A stretch of DNA of 64,000 nucleotides from Tetracladium setigerum (Eukaryota; Ascomycota; Leotiomycetes; Helotiales): positions 1,922,001 to 1,986,000 of the forward strand of contig PZJY01000009.1 in assembly GCA_031472005.1 (NCBI GenBank), given 5' to 3'. A model generated the notes under the pieces. It searched no databases. It saw only the letters and a program-made list of their open reading frames with translations, and was not told the origin of the DNA. Position numbers and translations under genes: made by a program. The number at the start of each line of letters is the position of its first letter. Positions within the stretch are counted from its first letter, which is position 1. Below are positions 23,144 to 33,227 of this stretch, piece by piece.

Positions 23144-25156
23144 CTACCTGATCACATCAAAAGTACCCGGCTTACCTTTCTGACCTATGACATCCCCAAT
23201 CTTAATACTCTTCCCATTCTCACTCAAATAAGCAACCACCACCCTCCCGACCTGATTCCCCTCCATCCTAATCGCCGCCCAAGAACGCGGCATCGTCTGA
23301 TCAACATGTGCACCAACCGACAATAATATGCCACCCCAGTACCCTGGAGTCCAGCCTCCGACATTTCCTTACTGCCGGTCGCGTACGGTACGATACCGGT
23401 GTCGATGTGCATGGTGTCTTCTGTCCAGTCGGAGCTTATGGGGTTGTAGGCTCGTGTGGATATTAGATGGATGGAGGGGTTGGGGAGGGTAGTTGAGATG
23501 TCAGATGGGAGGGGGAAGAGCATGAAGACGTTGGTGACGTTCATGATGAGATTGATGGGTGTGTTTGGGCGGAAGAGGGTTGAGATGGAATTGGGGAGGG
23601 TGAGGGTTCGGTTGGTGATGGGTATGGGAGCTGTATCTGTTTCTGGTTAGTGTACTCCGTAGCATTCCAGAGACGAAAGAAATAAAGAAGAGAAGGAGAA
23701 TTTCTCTATAACAACTAAACGCAGAGAAGAATAGGTAGGTCGCAATGGCGAAGATAGCGCTAGTGGGATTAGACGAGGGTGAAACTCGTCCTTTTCGTAA
23801 ACATGCAACTTGGGGTAAAAATGAAAGCAAAATGTAAAAAAAGTCTTTGACAGAAGCACCACGAGCTTACCATTATTCACGAAAACCTCCAAGCTCCCAA
23901 TATTCGATTCTGTGTCAAAGTTGTTGACATAGACAGGAGGAGGCTGGTCTACTTCTCCACTTGAGCAAACTGTAGCAAAGTTCCGACGGGCGAGATATCC
24001 CTTTCCTAGATTATCATTATTGAATTTACCGTTGAGCTCGGTCCAAACATGGGCTCCCGCTTCCTCCGAGTATTTGGTCTGGAAGGCGTGAATCTTGAGA
24101 TCACTCGCTTGTATGTAGACCGTTGGCGCCGAGGTAGGGCACCACGCAGCACTCATGGAAAATATCGAATCGACCCAGTTGCGCTCAGGGATGAAATGCT
24201 GATTGATGAGTGTACCGTTTATCCATGGTCCACCGAGTGTGGTCTGCATAGCGTCGGCGAGAAAGCCGTCGGGGGTGATGTAGAATACGTAAGATCTGGT
24301 GTCTGATTCCCAAGGGGAGGTGACGGCCGCAATGGGTGTGCCATTCATGACTCTTATAAGTCGATTACCGCTGTCTTTTAGATCCCACGATTCTACTCCG
24401 TTTACGGTCATCTTTTCGCACAGCCATGACTCCGTGTCTTGGAAGAAGACGGATACCATTGAATTTGCCGTGTCCTGGACCGAGTATCCTTGCTGTACGG
24501 CCATGATTGAGATGGCAGTATTGACAATTGGAGCGGATGCTTTTCCTCCCGACAAGGGCAAGCCAGTGGGTAAGGGTCTGGAAGGTCGGCTTGCTGTGTT
24601 TGTTGGTGTACTTGAGAGTCCGGTACCAGTGCTAGTACCCGGACTGTCACTCGTACTGTCATTTGTACTGCCATTGGTACCATCATTTGTACTGTTACAT
24701 GTACTGTTAATGTTCGGAAACGTTGGAAGGACTTGTGGTCTCTGCTTAACCGGCTACTAACCTTGGACTTGCATTTTGAGATATCCTCTTCGTCAAAATT
24801 GCAGCTGTGGTGGTCACTGGCACCACAATGAGGATCAAAAGAATTAGGCCTGCAAGAAACAGGACCCGGCGTCTCCTCCACCATGAAAGCTTTGAACCTG
24901 TCTCTTGCTCTCCTTCGGATTCTCCATCAACATTTAGCAGGGAAGCTGCGATCAGCACCGGTTCCTTTTCCTTTTCCTTCTTGTCTCGAGTAGCAACGCC
25001 TTTAGTGTGGTCATAAGGCGGAGGTTCTTTCTCGGAGTTGCTTTGGCTTGATTTATCAAGAGCAAAAGCTTTTTCATCAGCCGTGGTGTTGTGAATCTCG
25101 ATTGAGTCGCGGCTTGCCATGTCGCTAGAAGAACTTGCTTGGTTGGAAGACGGCAT
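23144..25156 (-). CDS. type II membrane protein with lectin-like propeller region
   Basis: Exons are 24762-25156, 23871-24703 and 23144-23636 (about 573 aa after correction). The N-terminus is a Ser-rich cytosolic tail ending in SWWRRRR, followed by one membrane helix (VLFLAGLILLILIVVPVTTT). Outside lies a Ser/Thr/Asn/Gly-rich linker with many potential N- and O-glycosylation sites (NSTNDGTNGSTND and on). The ectodomain resembles fungal fucose-lectin-like beta-propellers in its repeated pattern of W/F-Y-x-Q-D/T-P-D-G segments (SVFFQDTESWLCEKM, YVFYITPDGFLADAM, WTELNGKF). Start at the ATG at 25156. The last exon is interrupted by one apparently missing base near 23334-23344; the second frame is clean to TAG at 23144. 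Sugar specificity unknown; the propeller call is tentative, the membrane topology firm. Confidence 0.6.
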
Positions 25157-27575
25157 GGTGGAGGAGTGCAACTGACTGTCAATTCTAAAACGTAAGAGTT
25201 GCTGATTCTGACCTATAACTCCTCATCAGTAGGTAGAGAGAGAGAGGAAGAGAGAACACAATGAGGGGAACTCCATTAATGGAAAGCCGACTACTTTATC
25301 GCCTGGCCCCTGATCTCGTATCGGCACCTCTTCTCTGAAGACCAGGCGGCCGGTAAAATGCTAGCGGCGTTAACAAGATTTCCCATCAATCCGCCTACAT
25401 ATCGACATACAACTGACTAGTATTTAACCGGCCACTATAGTTAATCGAAAACAGCAGGTTGTTTTCGTGACAAGGCAAACTGCGCCGTACTGCGCCATAC
25501 TCGGCTACCTTGCTAGAACGCCAGCCCAATCATAACAAAATGTATACTTCCCTGCAACTCCAGCAAACCAACCCGCAGGTCTGCCCTCCCTTGCTTTCGT
25601 CGAGTAACCGAGTATGATGCAACCAGTAAAGTGGGTGTTCTCAGAAGCGTTTGCTCACGTGGATACCGTTGAATGTGAAATTCAATATTTGTCGTTATCC
25701 GTAAGCTTGGCTATGCCTTTCAGGGGCTCAAAACACATTGGGCAGAGCTTGGCTTTAGCCAGGGCATTATTGCATACCATAGCCTCGTCACTACTCGGTA
25801 TGCACGTACGAGTTGGATCAACTCTTTCCTCGTACGTGCTTTCGCTTAGCCATGGAGGTGAATACACACGATTTGGTCGAGCATCGTGATGTGCAATCGT
25901 CAAATCTTAGAGACTGCCGCTTTCTTGAGGATTGAAAAAAAAAAAAAAAACCCATAGAGTTCTCTTCTCTGATTGGATCTAGCCATCAGAATCACCGTTT
26001 ATCGGATACTCTGAAGTTAGAAAGCCAATTCAAAGGCGGGAAAGCGCAGCCATTAAACATCCATGGTGGTACATTCTGATTATTATGCAGTCCCTTCAAT
26101 AAACTCGTGGATCGAGAGTGAAAGCTAGATTTGCACGCGATTAGCCTCTATAGTCTTGTAGCCCTTGGCCATATAACAAATACTGCAAAGCAGACCTACC
26201 ATCCTTCCCACGGAGCAGAAGTAGAGTTCCCGATGGGATAATGATGGACAGCGGATCCATTTCTTGAAACAAGCAAAACACTATCGTGGAAGTTCGATAC
26301 ACGCGATGGTGGATAAAAGCACCGAAGGCCTCTGAGAGATGCAAAATGTGTTGTGTTGTTGTTGTTGAGAGTTGAGGTTTTCGCTCAGCTGTAGAATTGT
26401 TCGTCTCATACAGTAAGTCGTGGCGCGGGGCAAACGTGTTACAGTAACTCCCCCCCGTCCCCAAGATCGATATAATGATATCAGCCTGCCTCCCCGTCTC
26501 TTCTCGACTCAACACCTCTCCCCTCTCTGCAAAGACAAAAAAAAGACAGCAATAATTATTTTAACACGTGATGCAGGTCATGCGGCCGCCTCTGCCGCGT
26601 TTTTGTTACACGCCGCACAAATCCATCGAAACTTTTTTTTCTAAATCGCTCGAATCAGCATCTTTTTGGAAGCTTGCGAAAAATCCCGGAGTACGAGTAT
26701 AATTGTGCAAATACGAGAGATAATTGGGGAGAAGGTAGAGAATCGAATCTTAAGGCACATTAGGTAGGTATAGGTAAAGACTTGAATGAGAGAGAGGAGG
26801 GAAACGAATTGAATTTATTGCTTGAAATAGACAGACATAAATGACAAAGAACTTGGAAAAGGGAGGCAAAAAATCTCTTTACTTTGTGGCTTTGCCTTGA
26901 GCTTCTCTCTTGAGCTCCTCTTGAACCCCTCTGTCGAGTTTCACACCAGCTCCTCAAACCATTCTTATATATATGCAAAAAATACATAAGGTCCTTGATA
27001 AAAATTTTTTTTTAAGAAAAAAGACACCCAGGAAGGAGTAATGACAGTACCTTAGCTGGCCTCACCTTCAAGGTTTAGTCTACCCTACTAAGGCTATTAT
27101 TGAATAAAAGTAATACGAGGATAAATTGATAAAACAAATATTCAAGATATCAGTGCAGATTATACCTAAGGTAGAGAATTGATCTGGAAATTGAAATTGA
27201 GTAAAGAATAGGTAGGTAATCACCCCATTCTCACTCATTTATCCGTAAGTAAGTAATTGCTTGGTATAAATGAGGAATCTAGAACGAAGACCCACCTAAG
27301 GTAGGGAGACAGATAGATATACATGTGTCCAACCCTCTACCTACCTATTCAAACTCCTACACAACACTCACTGACCTACTACCTTGGCCAAATACAATAT
27401 AGCAAAAAACCTCCCACCTCCCACCTCACCAACCACATCCATTACCCACAAGCCACAAACAACAAAACCGAAAAATACAATCTACTCACCGACACGAATC
27501 CGCATCATCAGCTTTCATACCATAGACATCTATAACCTATAACAATATACAAAAAAACAAAAAAAAAACGGAGGC
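25157..27575. other. intergenic with a dispersed repeat copy
   Basis: 2.4 kb without a supported gene. It holds a poly-A tract at about 25936-25951, a copy of a dispersed repeat (26462-26725), and half-site motifs GGTAGGTA/CCTACCTA near 26762, 27212, 27291 and 27337. Frames at 25614-25889, 26141-26515 and 27323-27535 have no recognisable content. Confidence 0.5.
26462..26725 (+). repeat. dispersed repeat, copy A
   Basis: About 260 bp that aligns with the reverse complement of 49190-49510. Shared blocks include AAGATCGATAT (GAGATCGATAT in copy B), AACACGTGATGC, CATGCGGCCGCCTCT, CGCGTTTTTGTT, AAATCGCTCGAATC and GCAAATACG, with small indels between. It is not part of an ORF conserved between copies. 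It may be a diverged non-autonomous element or a duplicated promoter. Confidence 0.75.
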
Positions 27576-28237
27576 TTACAATTCCACCACATCAAAAGCA
27601 ACACAAGCCCAAGCAGCCCCAGCAAGCTCAGCGTACACTTTCAACGCATTATCTGCCGCTTTCGCACCCCTGGAGGAACCACTTCCAATGATAGAACCCC
27701 AACCCCTTCTGATTCTTCTTCGACTGGACGCTTCCTCGTCTTCTTCTGGGCCGCCAAAGGGATGAGATGTTATCCTTAGATTGTGCGTCAGTGCCACGAG
27801 AGAAGAAAACCAGAGGATCCAGAGGAGCGATATGAGGATGATGTTGCGCCACGACCAATCAGTTCGATGTTTGGATTTGAAGTAGTAGGCGACGACGGCG
27901 AGGATGTTGGAGATGGCCTGTTAGGAAAGAGATAGGTCGGTAATTAGTATGAGAAAGAGAAGAGAGTGAGGTTTTGCAGTATATGTTCAAGTGGTTTTTT
28001 TTGGGGTGGGGGGATTCTTTTTACGGTGATGAGATTCAGAGCTGCAGCGGAATGAACACGGCTATCTTTGGCTTCGCTCACGACTACCGCGGATAGGATG
28101 AGAATGATAAGTGCACAGGGCGCGGTAGCAATGATTCCGGCGATCGAGATTTCGGCGAACACGCGCTTGGTTTGTTCACCTTTGAAAGGCGTGGGCATCA
28201 GACTTTCGGCGTCTGGATTCTCGTTGGATTGCGGCAT
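27576..28237 (-). CDS. small predicted multi-pass membrane protein
   Basis: Exons are 28025-28237 and 27576-27917 (184 aa, intact; 107-nt intron). I do not recognise the family. Four hydrophobic stretches are visible: ISIAGIIATAPCALIILIL, AISNILAVVAYYF, NIILISLLWILWFSSLVAL and, at the C-terminus, LAGAAWACVAFDVVEL. Between the third and fourth is a hydrophilic loop rich in E/R/G/S (GGPEEDEEASSRRRIRRGWG). The pattern resembles the many small tetraspan (MARVEL-like) proteins of ascomycetes. The start follows a short acidic N-terminus. No functional inference is possible beyond membrane location. Confidence 0.6.
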
Positions 28238-28748
28238 GTTGTGTGATCAAAAAAGAAGAAGATGAGTGTAGGAAAATAACGAGCTTTCAAGTACAGATCT
28301 TGAGATTCCTATCTATTTGTTTATGTAGCTTTCCCTCGCCTTGGCAACTTGACGTGTGGCTTTATTGATTCTCAGCTCGATGTGTAATTGTGAAGAGATT
28401 CTTCTTGGCGGTGGAATGGCTGCGATGCGCTGCCTCCGCTTGGTTCCTTGTGACGGGCAACTAGATTTTGATGTTCAGCTTGCGCCACTTCATACCGAGT
28501 AGGGTATCTTGTTTGCAGCAACGAGAAAACTGGCTTCATGACTAGGTAGGTGAGAGTTTGTGAATCACAGTTGCTGAGCCTCAACCTCAGACTTCATGTC
28601 CCAAAAGATTCGAGCCATATTCCACCGAAAGGGAAACCGAACCTATAGCCACGATAGTAACTAAATTTTGCCATTGCAGACATTTCGGATCAAGCTCTCG
28701 AAGTGAATGAATTGGCACATCTAGTACAAGAGCAAGACGGAAGTCTTT
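28238..28748. other. intergenic spacer
   Basis: About 510 bp between the tetraspan promoter and the kinase 3' end. A TAGGTAGGTGAGA motif lies near 28543. No gene seen. Confidence 0.5.
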
Positions 28749-30303
28749 TCAGACACCATCCATACTAGCCCTCATAGTCAACTGCTCATTCTTATTCCCC
28801 AACCTACTAATCTGCAGGAACGCATCCACACCATACCCCTCCAAACTGTGAATCTCCAAACTCCCGGCCCAATACTCCGCATACACCCTGCTCAACGGCA
28901 ATCCCATGCCCAGCTTCAAATTCGGCGGCCGGCTTGAAAGAGTCGAGAGCGATGAGAGGGATGAGTGATGCGGTGATGAAGAAAACGTGGGGAAATCTTC
29001 TGATACGCGCAATTCTTGCAATGTGGCGGCCATTTTGGGGACTTTATTGAGATTTTGAAGGCGCTGGGAGGAGCGCGGTCCTTTGCTAAAGGACCAGAGG
29101 TAGGGCAGAATATCGCGGGGGATTCCACCACCTTGATCGGACACGCGGATGATAACGTGTTGGGGGGCTTCACAGACGGTGACTTCGATTGGGGAGGGGT
29201 TTAGAAGGGTCGTTTTTGTGATGGTCAACAACGGCTTGGATAGAGTTGCGAAGGAGTTCGCCGATAATATATTCGAGATGAGAGAGGATGTATGGGAAAG
29301 TCGCGGTAAGATGACCGGAGAGATTAATGGCTGGGAGGAGGGTTTCCGGTGGGAAGTGGGAGGTTATGGCTGCCGAGATGCGGGAAACGACCGAGGCCGC
29401 GGAGCATTTGAGGAAGACTTCACCGACGAAATCGGTATTGTTGGTGTGGGTATGGGGGATTGGGGAATGAGAGGGAGAGGGCGAGATGCTGTTCCGCTAT
29501 TACGCGGCGGGAGATGCGCTGATTTGACATGATAGTCAGTATACATTCATTGAGGTAATGAACGTAGCAACAGGCAACTTACTGAGCGCAAAATTGTGTT
29601 CATGAAACGATCCATATCTTCTGGCTTCATCAGATCCCTACACTCTAATACGCCCATTGCTAGTTTTGGAATCACCGTCAGGTGTTCCTGTAATGTCTGG
29701 CTGATCTTTTTGCAGAACTTCTCATTGTCTTCCAGGGTTTTGATTTCGCGGACGCGGCGAAGACTGTCAAATGCTTTCTGGTAGAGCTCGTAGACGGCAG
29801 AAATATGAGGGTTGGTTACTACAACATAAGGTAGGGTTTGCATGTCGCGAATACGATGGGCGAGACTAGGTATGACAGTCAGTCCAAAGAATTGTTGGAT
29901 AGTATCGAAAGGATCATGATTCTACCTACCGCGTTGGAAGTTCGGTTCGCACATAGTTTGCAGAGCTAATCAAACGATCCTCTGTGAGAGACCGACCGAA
30001 CACCATAAGCTGTCGGAGAGAAATGGGTCGGGCGCTCTTGGAGACCCAACTAGTTACATAGCTATATCAGATACTGCTTGCGCTGATAGGATTTTTGTTA
30101 GAGAGAGAAAGGTCTTACTCGTCGAGCGTATGAGCTGGTCTCCATGGTGGAACGCCAGAATTGTGTCGCATAGATTGAGATCTCGGGTGTGGGTTTGGGT
30201 TTGAGGTTGGGTATGGAGAAGTGGTCGTTATTCCCACTGTTGACGGCGCTCGTCTCGTCAACCGGAAGGTCTTTGGGCCATTCTGCGAAAGGGATCGCAG
30301 CAT
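28749..30303 (-). CDS. mitochondrial pyruvate dehydrogenase kinase
   Basis: A matrix protein kinase of the GHKL fold that phosphorylates and switches off the pyruvate dehydrogenase E1 subunit. Exons are 30119-30303, 29930-30049, 29583-29865 and 28749-29518 (about 451 aa). An arginine-rich presequence is followed by the helical domain (PISLRQLMVFGR, TRLAHRIRDMQTLPY, FMNTILRSRISRRVIAEQHLAL). The ATPase part shows the N-box (ELLRNSIQAVV), DQGGGIP and LGMGLPLSRVYAEYWAGSL; the tail GNKNEQLTMRASMD is typical of fungal PDKs. Frame is lost twice in the last exon, each time as if one C were extra, in G runs at 29454-29458 and 29196-29199 (+ strand). Both fall inside conserved blocks, so error is likelier than decay. 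The gene shares a 620-bp upstream region with SFH5. Confidence 0.88.
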
Positions 30304-30926
30304 AGTAACGATTCCATGCGGTTTGAAGAGTTTTCGAGGGAGGATAAGAGGGGGAGATGGTGTAATAATAAGGCGAGTGTTGAGGCGTCGTCTTTTGTGC
30401 TCTGTCAGTTTGTGAGACTGTGAGTAATGGAGGAGAGAAGTGGTGGTCGAACAGGTATTGAGCGGAGAGAGCGAGAGCTGTTGTTGATGTTGCTCTCGAG
30501 CCCCGCTATCTATTACCAGGGTCTGGAGCTCCGATGCGGCGGCTGTGACTTAGGACTTCTGCCGTGGAAAAAGGCTTAATCGCGAGGAAGGCTTGTTTAA
30601 TGATTGTGATGCTTTTTTGAAGATATACTTTCTTCAAAGACGTTGGTTAAAGAATGCAAATGCAAAGATAGTAATTTCTAGCAGTGAAATAATGAATGTT
30701 GACTTGGAGGAGATTAAGTAAAGAAAAAAGCATGAGCAAGACAAGACAGAGCAAGACAGAGCTTGGCGTCTTTTCATGTGACTGGCGTCCGAGCGACCGC
30801 CTTTTTTTGATAGAACCACGCCATCGGCAGGAAGCGTAAGGATTCTATGAATTTGTGTCTCACCAACATCTTGCAATTTGGCAAACTCGACAACGACACC
30901 TCCCACAAACATCAAAATTCATCACA
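30304..30926. promoter_or_regulatory. bidirectional promoter region PDH kinase / SFH5
   Basis: A 623-bp spacer between two divergent start codons. It has a GA/AG-rich part at about 30420-30480, poly-T/A tracts near 30605-30680 and an A/C-rich leader just before the SFH5 start. No further element is assigned. Confidence 0.4.
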
Positions 30927-32166
30927 ATGAGCGCTGAACCTGCATCGACCACTGCTCCAGCTGTCCAGCCAGTTCTGGCCGCCGACGATAAGAAGGAGAC
31001 TCCATCTGGAGCTGTATCAGACAGTCCAGTTGCTTCTGATTCGAAGCCCGTCGCTGCTGAAGCCCCTTTGGAGGACAAGCTTGCTGCCGTCGACCTCGAC
31101 AAGAAGACAACTACCCCAGCAGGCGATGAGAAGCTAGCCGAGAAGGCAGCTGAAGTGACTGAACCTGTCCTTAGTCCATTGCAGAAACTCTTCCTCGCCC
31201 TTCCTGCTGCCATTGCGGAGGCTCAACACAATGAGATGTGGGGAGTTGACCTGACCAACGACAAGGATGTCCCAACCAGCATCGTGCTCGAGAAGTTCTT
31301 GCGTGCGAACAAGAAGGATGTCGAGGCCGCAAAGGCTCAGCTCATCTCTGCCTTGAAGTGGCGCAAGGAAACTAAGCCAGCCAAGTTGTTGGAGGATAAG
31401 GAGTTTGATGCCGGCAAGTTTGCAGGTTTGGGCTTTGTGACCGTCTACCCAAAGTCAGAGGCTCATGAGAAGGAGATTGTGACCTGGAACATCTATGGTG
31501 CTGTCAAGGATTTCAAGGGAACCTTCGGTAACATTCAGGAGTAAGTACAACCCCTTTCCCTCTTCAGCTGGGTCGCGATTGAATAGCGGCTGATCTATCA
31601 TTTTAAGGTTCGTCCAATGGCGCGCAGCCCTCATGGAGTTGTCTGTCAAGGAACTCGATCTCAAATCGGCAACAGTCCCCATCCCAGCTGATGGCGTTGA
31701 TCAATACCAAATGGTTCAAGTTCACGACTATCTGAACGTCTCCTTCCTCCGCATGGATCCTGCCGTCAAGGCTGCCTCCAAGGAAACCATTCAGATCTTC
31801 TCCATGGCCTACCCAGAGCTCTTGAAGGAGAAGTTCTTTGTCAATGTTCCGGTTCTCATGGGATGGGTCTTCGCTGCGATGAAGCTCTTCCTCTCCGCCG
31901 AGACGATCAAGAAGTTCCACCCTCTCAGCTATGGCAGCAGCCTCGCTGGCGAGTTGAAGAGCTTTGGTACCGAGCTTCCTACTGTGTACGGTGGTAAGGG
32001 CAAGGATGTAACCGAGGGTTTTTCCGTCAAGTACGCTGCGCCTGTGGTTCCTGTTGCTGAGGAGCCCAAGGCTGCTGTTCCAGTGGAGGAGGCCAAGCCG
32101 GTTGAGACAAAGGAGGTCAAGTCAGAGGAGACCAAGGATGTCAAGCCGGCCGAGACGAAGGAGTAG
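30927..32166 (+). CDS. SFH5: Sec14-like phosphatidylinositol transfer protein Sfh5
   Basis: A peripheral membrane protein that moves phosphatidylinositol between membranes and supports PI4P production; yeast Sfh5 can also bind haem. Exons are 30927-31540 and 31608-32166 (390 aa, intact). An Ala/Pro/Glu/Lys-rich N-terminus of about 85 residues precedes the CRAL-TRIO region: MWGVDLTNDKDVPTSIVLEKF, the CRAL-N helix block LRANKKDVEAAKAQLISALKWR, then VTWNIYGAVKDFK, YLNVSFLRMDP, IFSMAYPELLKEKFFVNVP and YGGKGKDV. The C-terminus is a Lys/Glu/Val/Pro-rich tail. The ATG at 30927 is chosen over an in-frame one at 30855 because it lies after the A/C-rich leader and matches the family start (MSAEP). Confidence 0.93.
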
Positions 32167-33227
32167 ATTGGAAAGTCCTGCTTTCTAGCTTGGCAATGGT
32201 TGGGTTCTTGAGCGATTATGGGCATGCAGCTGTTGGCAGCATCATTTGGGCGTTTTGGCAAGATATCCCCCCTCTGTTTGTGCTTCCTGGTCATTCTTGC
32301 TTGACGCTGCTACTACTGCGGCCGTAATTTAATATAAAGTGTGCAGGGTGGTAGCTCTGTCAATGATACTGCCGCTTGTTTTTCCAACATTCCTCAGCTC
32401 CCTTTCTACCCTCGTGACGAGCCACTTAAGCGCAATCCCGGAAATAACCATTATGGAATTCTCAATATTTGTACTTGTGACGGAGGTTCACTCCTTTGCA
32501 CTTTGCTTGCTTATCATAAGCTAACTCGCGATGAATGAAGCTCTCTCTTCAACCCCTTGATTTCTTGGCCTAAGCACAAGGTGTTTTGAAGGTCATCTTA
32601 TATCGAGACAGATTTTGTCCTCTGAATCATTGAATATCACATTCCGCGACTAAAGTCAACTTGCTGTTGTTCCTTTGACCCGCCACCACCTCGATGAATA
32701 TTAATAGTCTATCGGCAGCCAACTTGCCAAGTATTTATCACCTACCTATCCGGCTCATGTTGCATTTCTTAGAGATTTCTAGTCTATTATCCTTCCTTCT
32801 CTCTCCCCCTCTCCACTCTCTCATACTAATTCCGTATCTTTGTCTTCTCTCCATTTTTTGCCTCGGTCTTTATCCCAATTATCTTGGGGTCTTTGATCAA
32901 AAAACCACCAACACCCAGCACGCAAGCGAGACCCACGTCATTGGCCAACCCTCGTCACAGTGGAGTCGAGGGTGAGTTGCGCTGCCTTGCCTGGCCTGCT
33001 TGCCTTGCCTCGCGTTGCAGCAGCAGCATCAGATCCAGACACAGACCGACATCACCGACCCTCGTTGACTTCGAGGCAAAACTCTACCTACTCAACCTTC
33101 GCCCTTTCCTCCTTCCCTCCCCTCCAGTCCTGACTCTCGCCTTCCCGCCGTGCAGGCCATTTCACTTTTTAACCCGCCGCCATCCTATATATACATTCGA
33201 CGACAATTCCTCTGTCGATTCACAACC
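32167..33227. other. intergenic, UBP15 promoter and leader
   Basis: About 1.06 kb. The second half (32760-33220) is strongly C/T-rich with many CTCT and CCCT runs, as in long fungal 5' leaders. Small ORFs here lack motifs. Confidence 0.5.

Noticed and set aside
23373..23401. A 29-nt GTAAGG...CCAG 'intron' (minus strand) that would repair the lectin-like gene
   Set aside because: Far shorter than any other intron in the window (minimum about 45 nt) and without a branch site; a single missing base is simpler.
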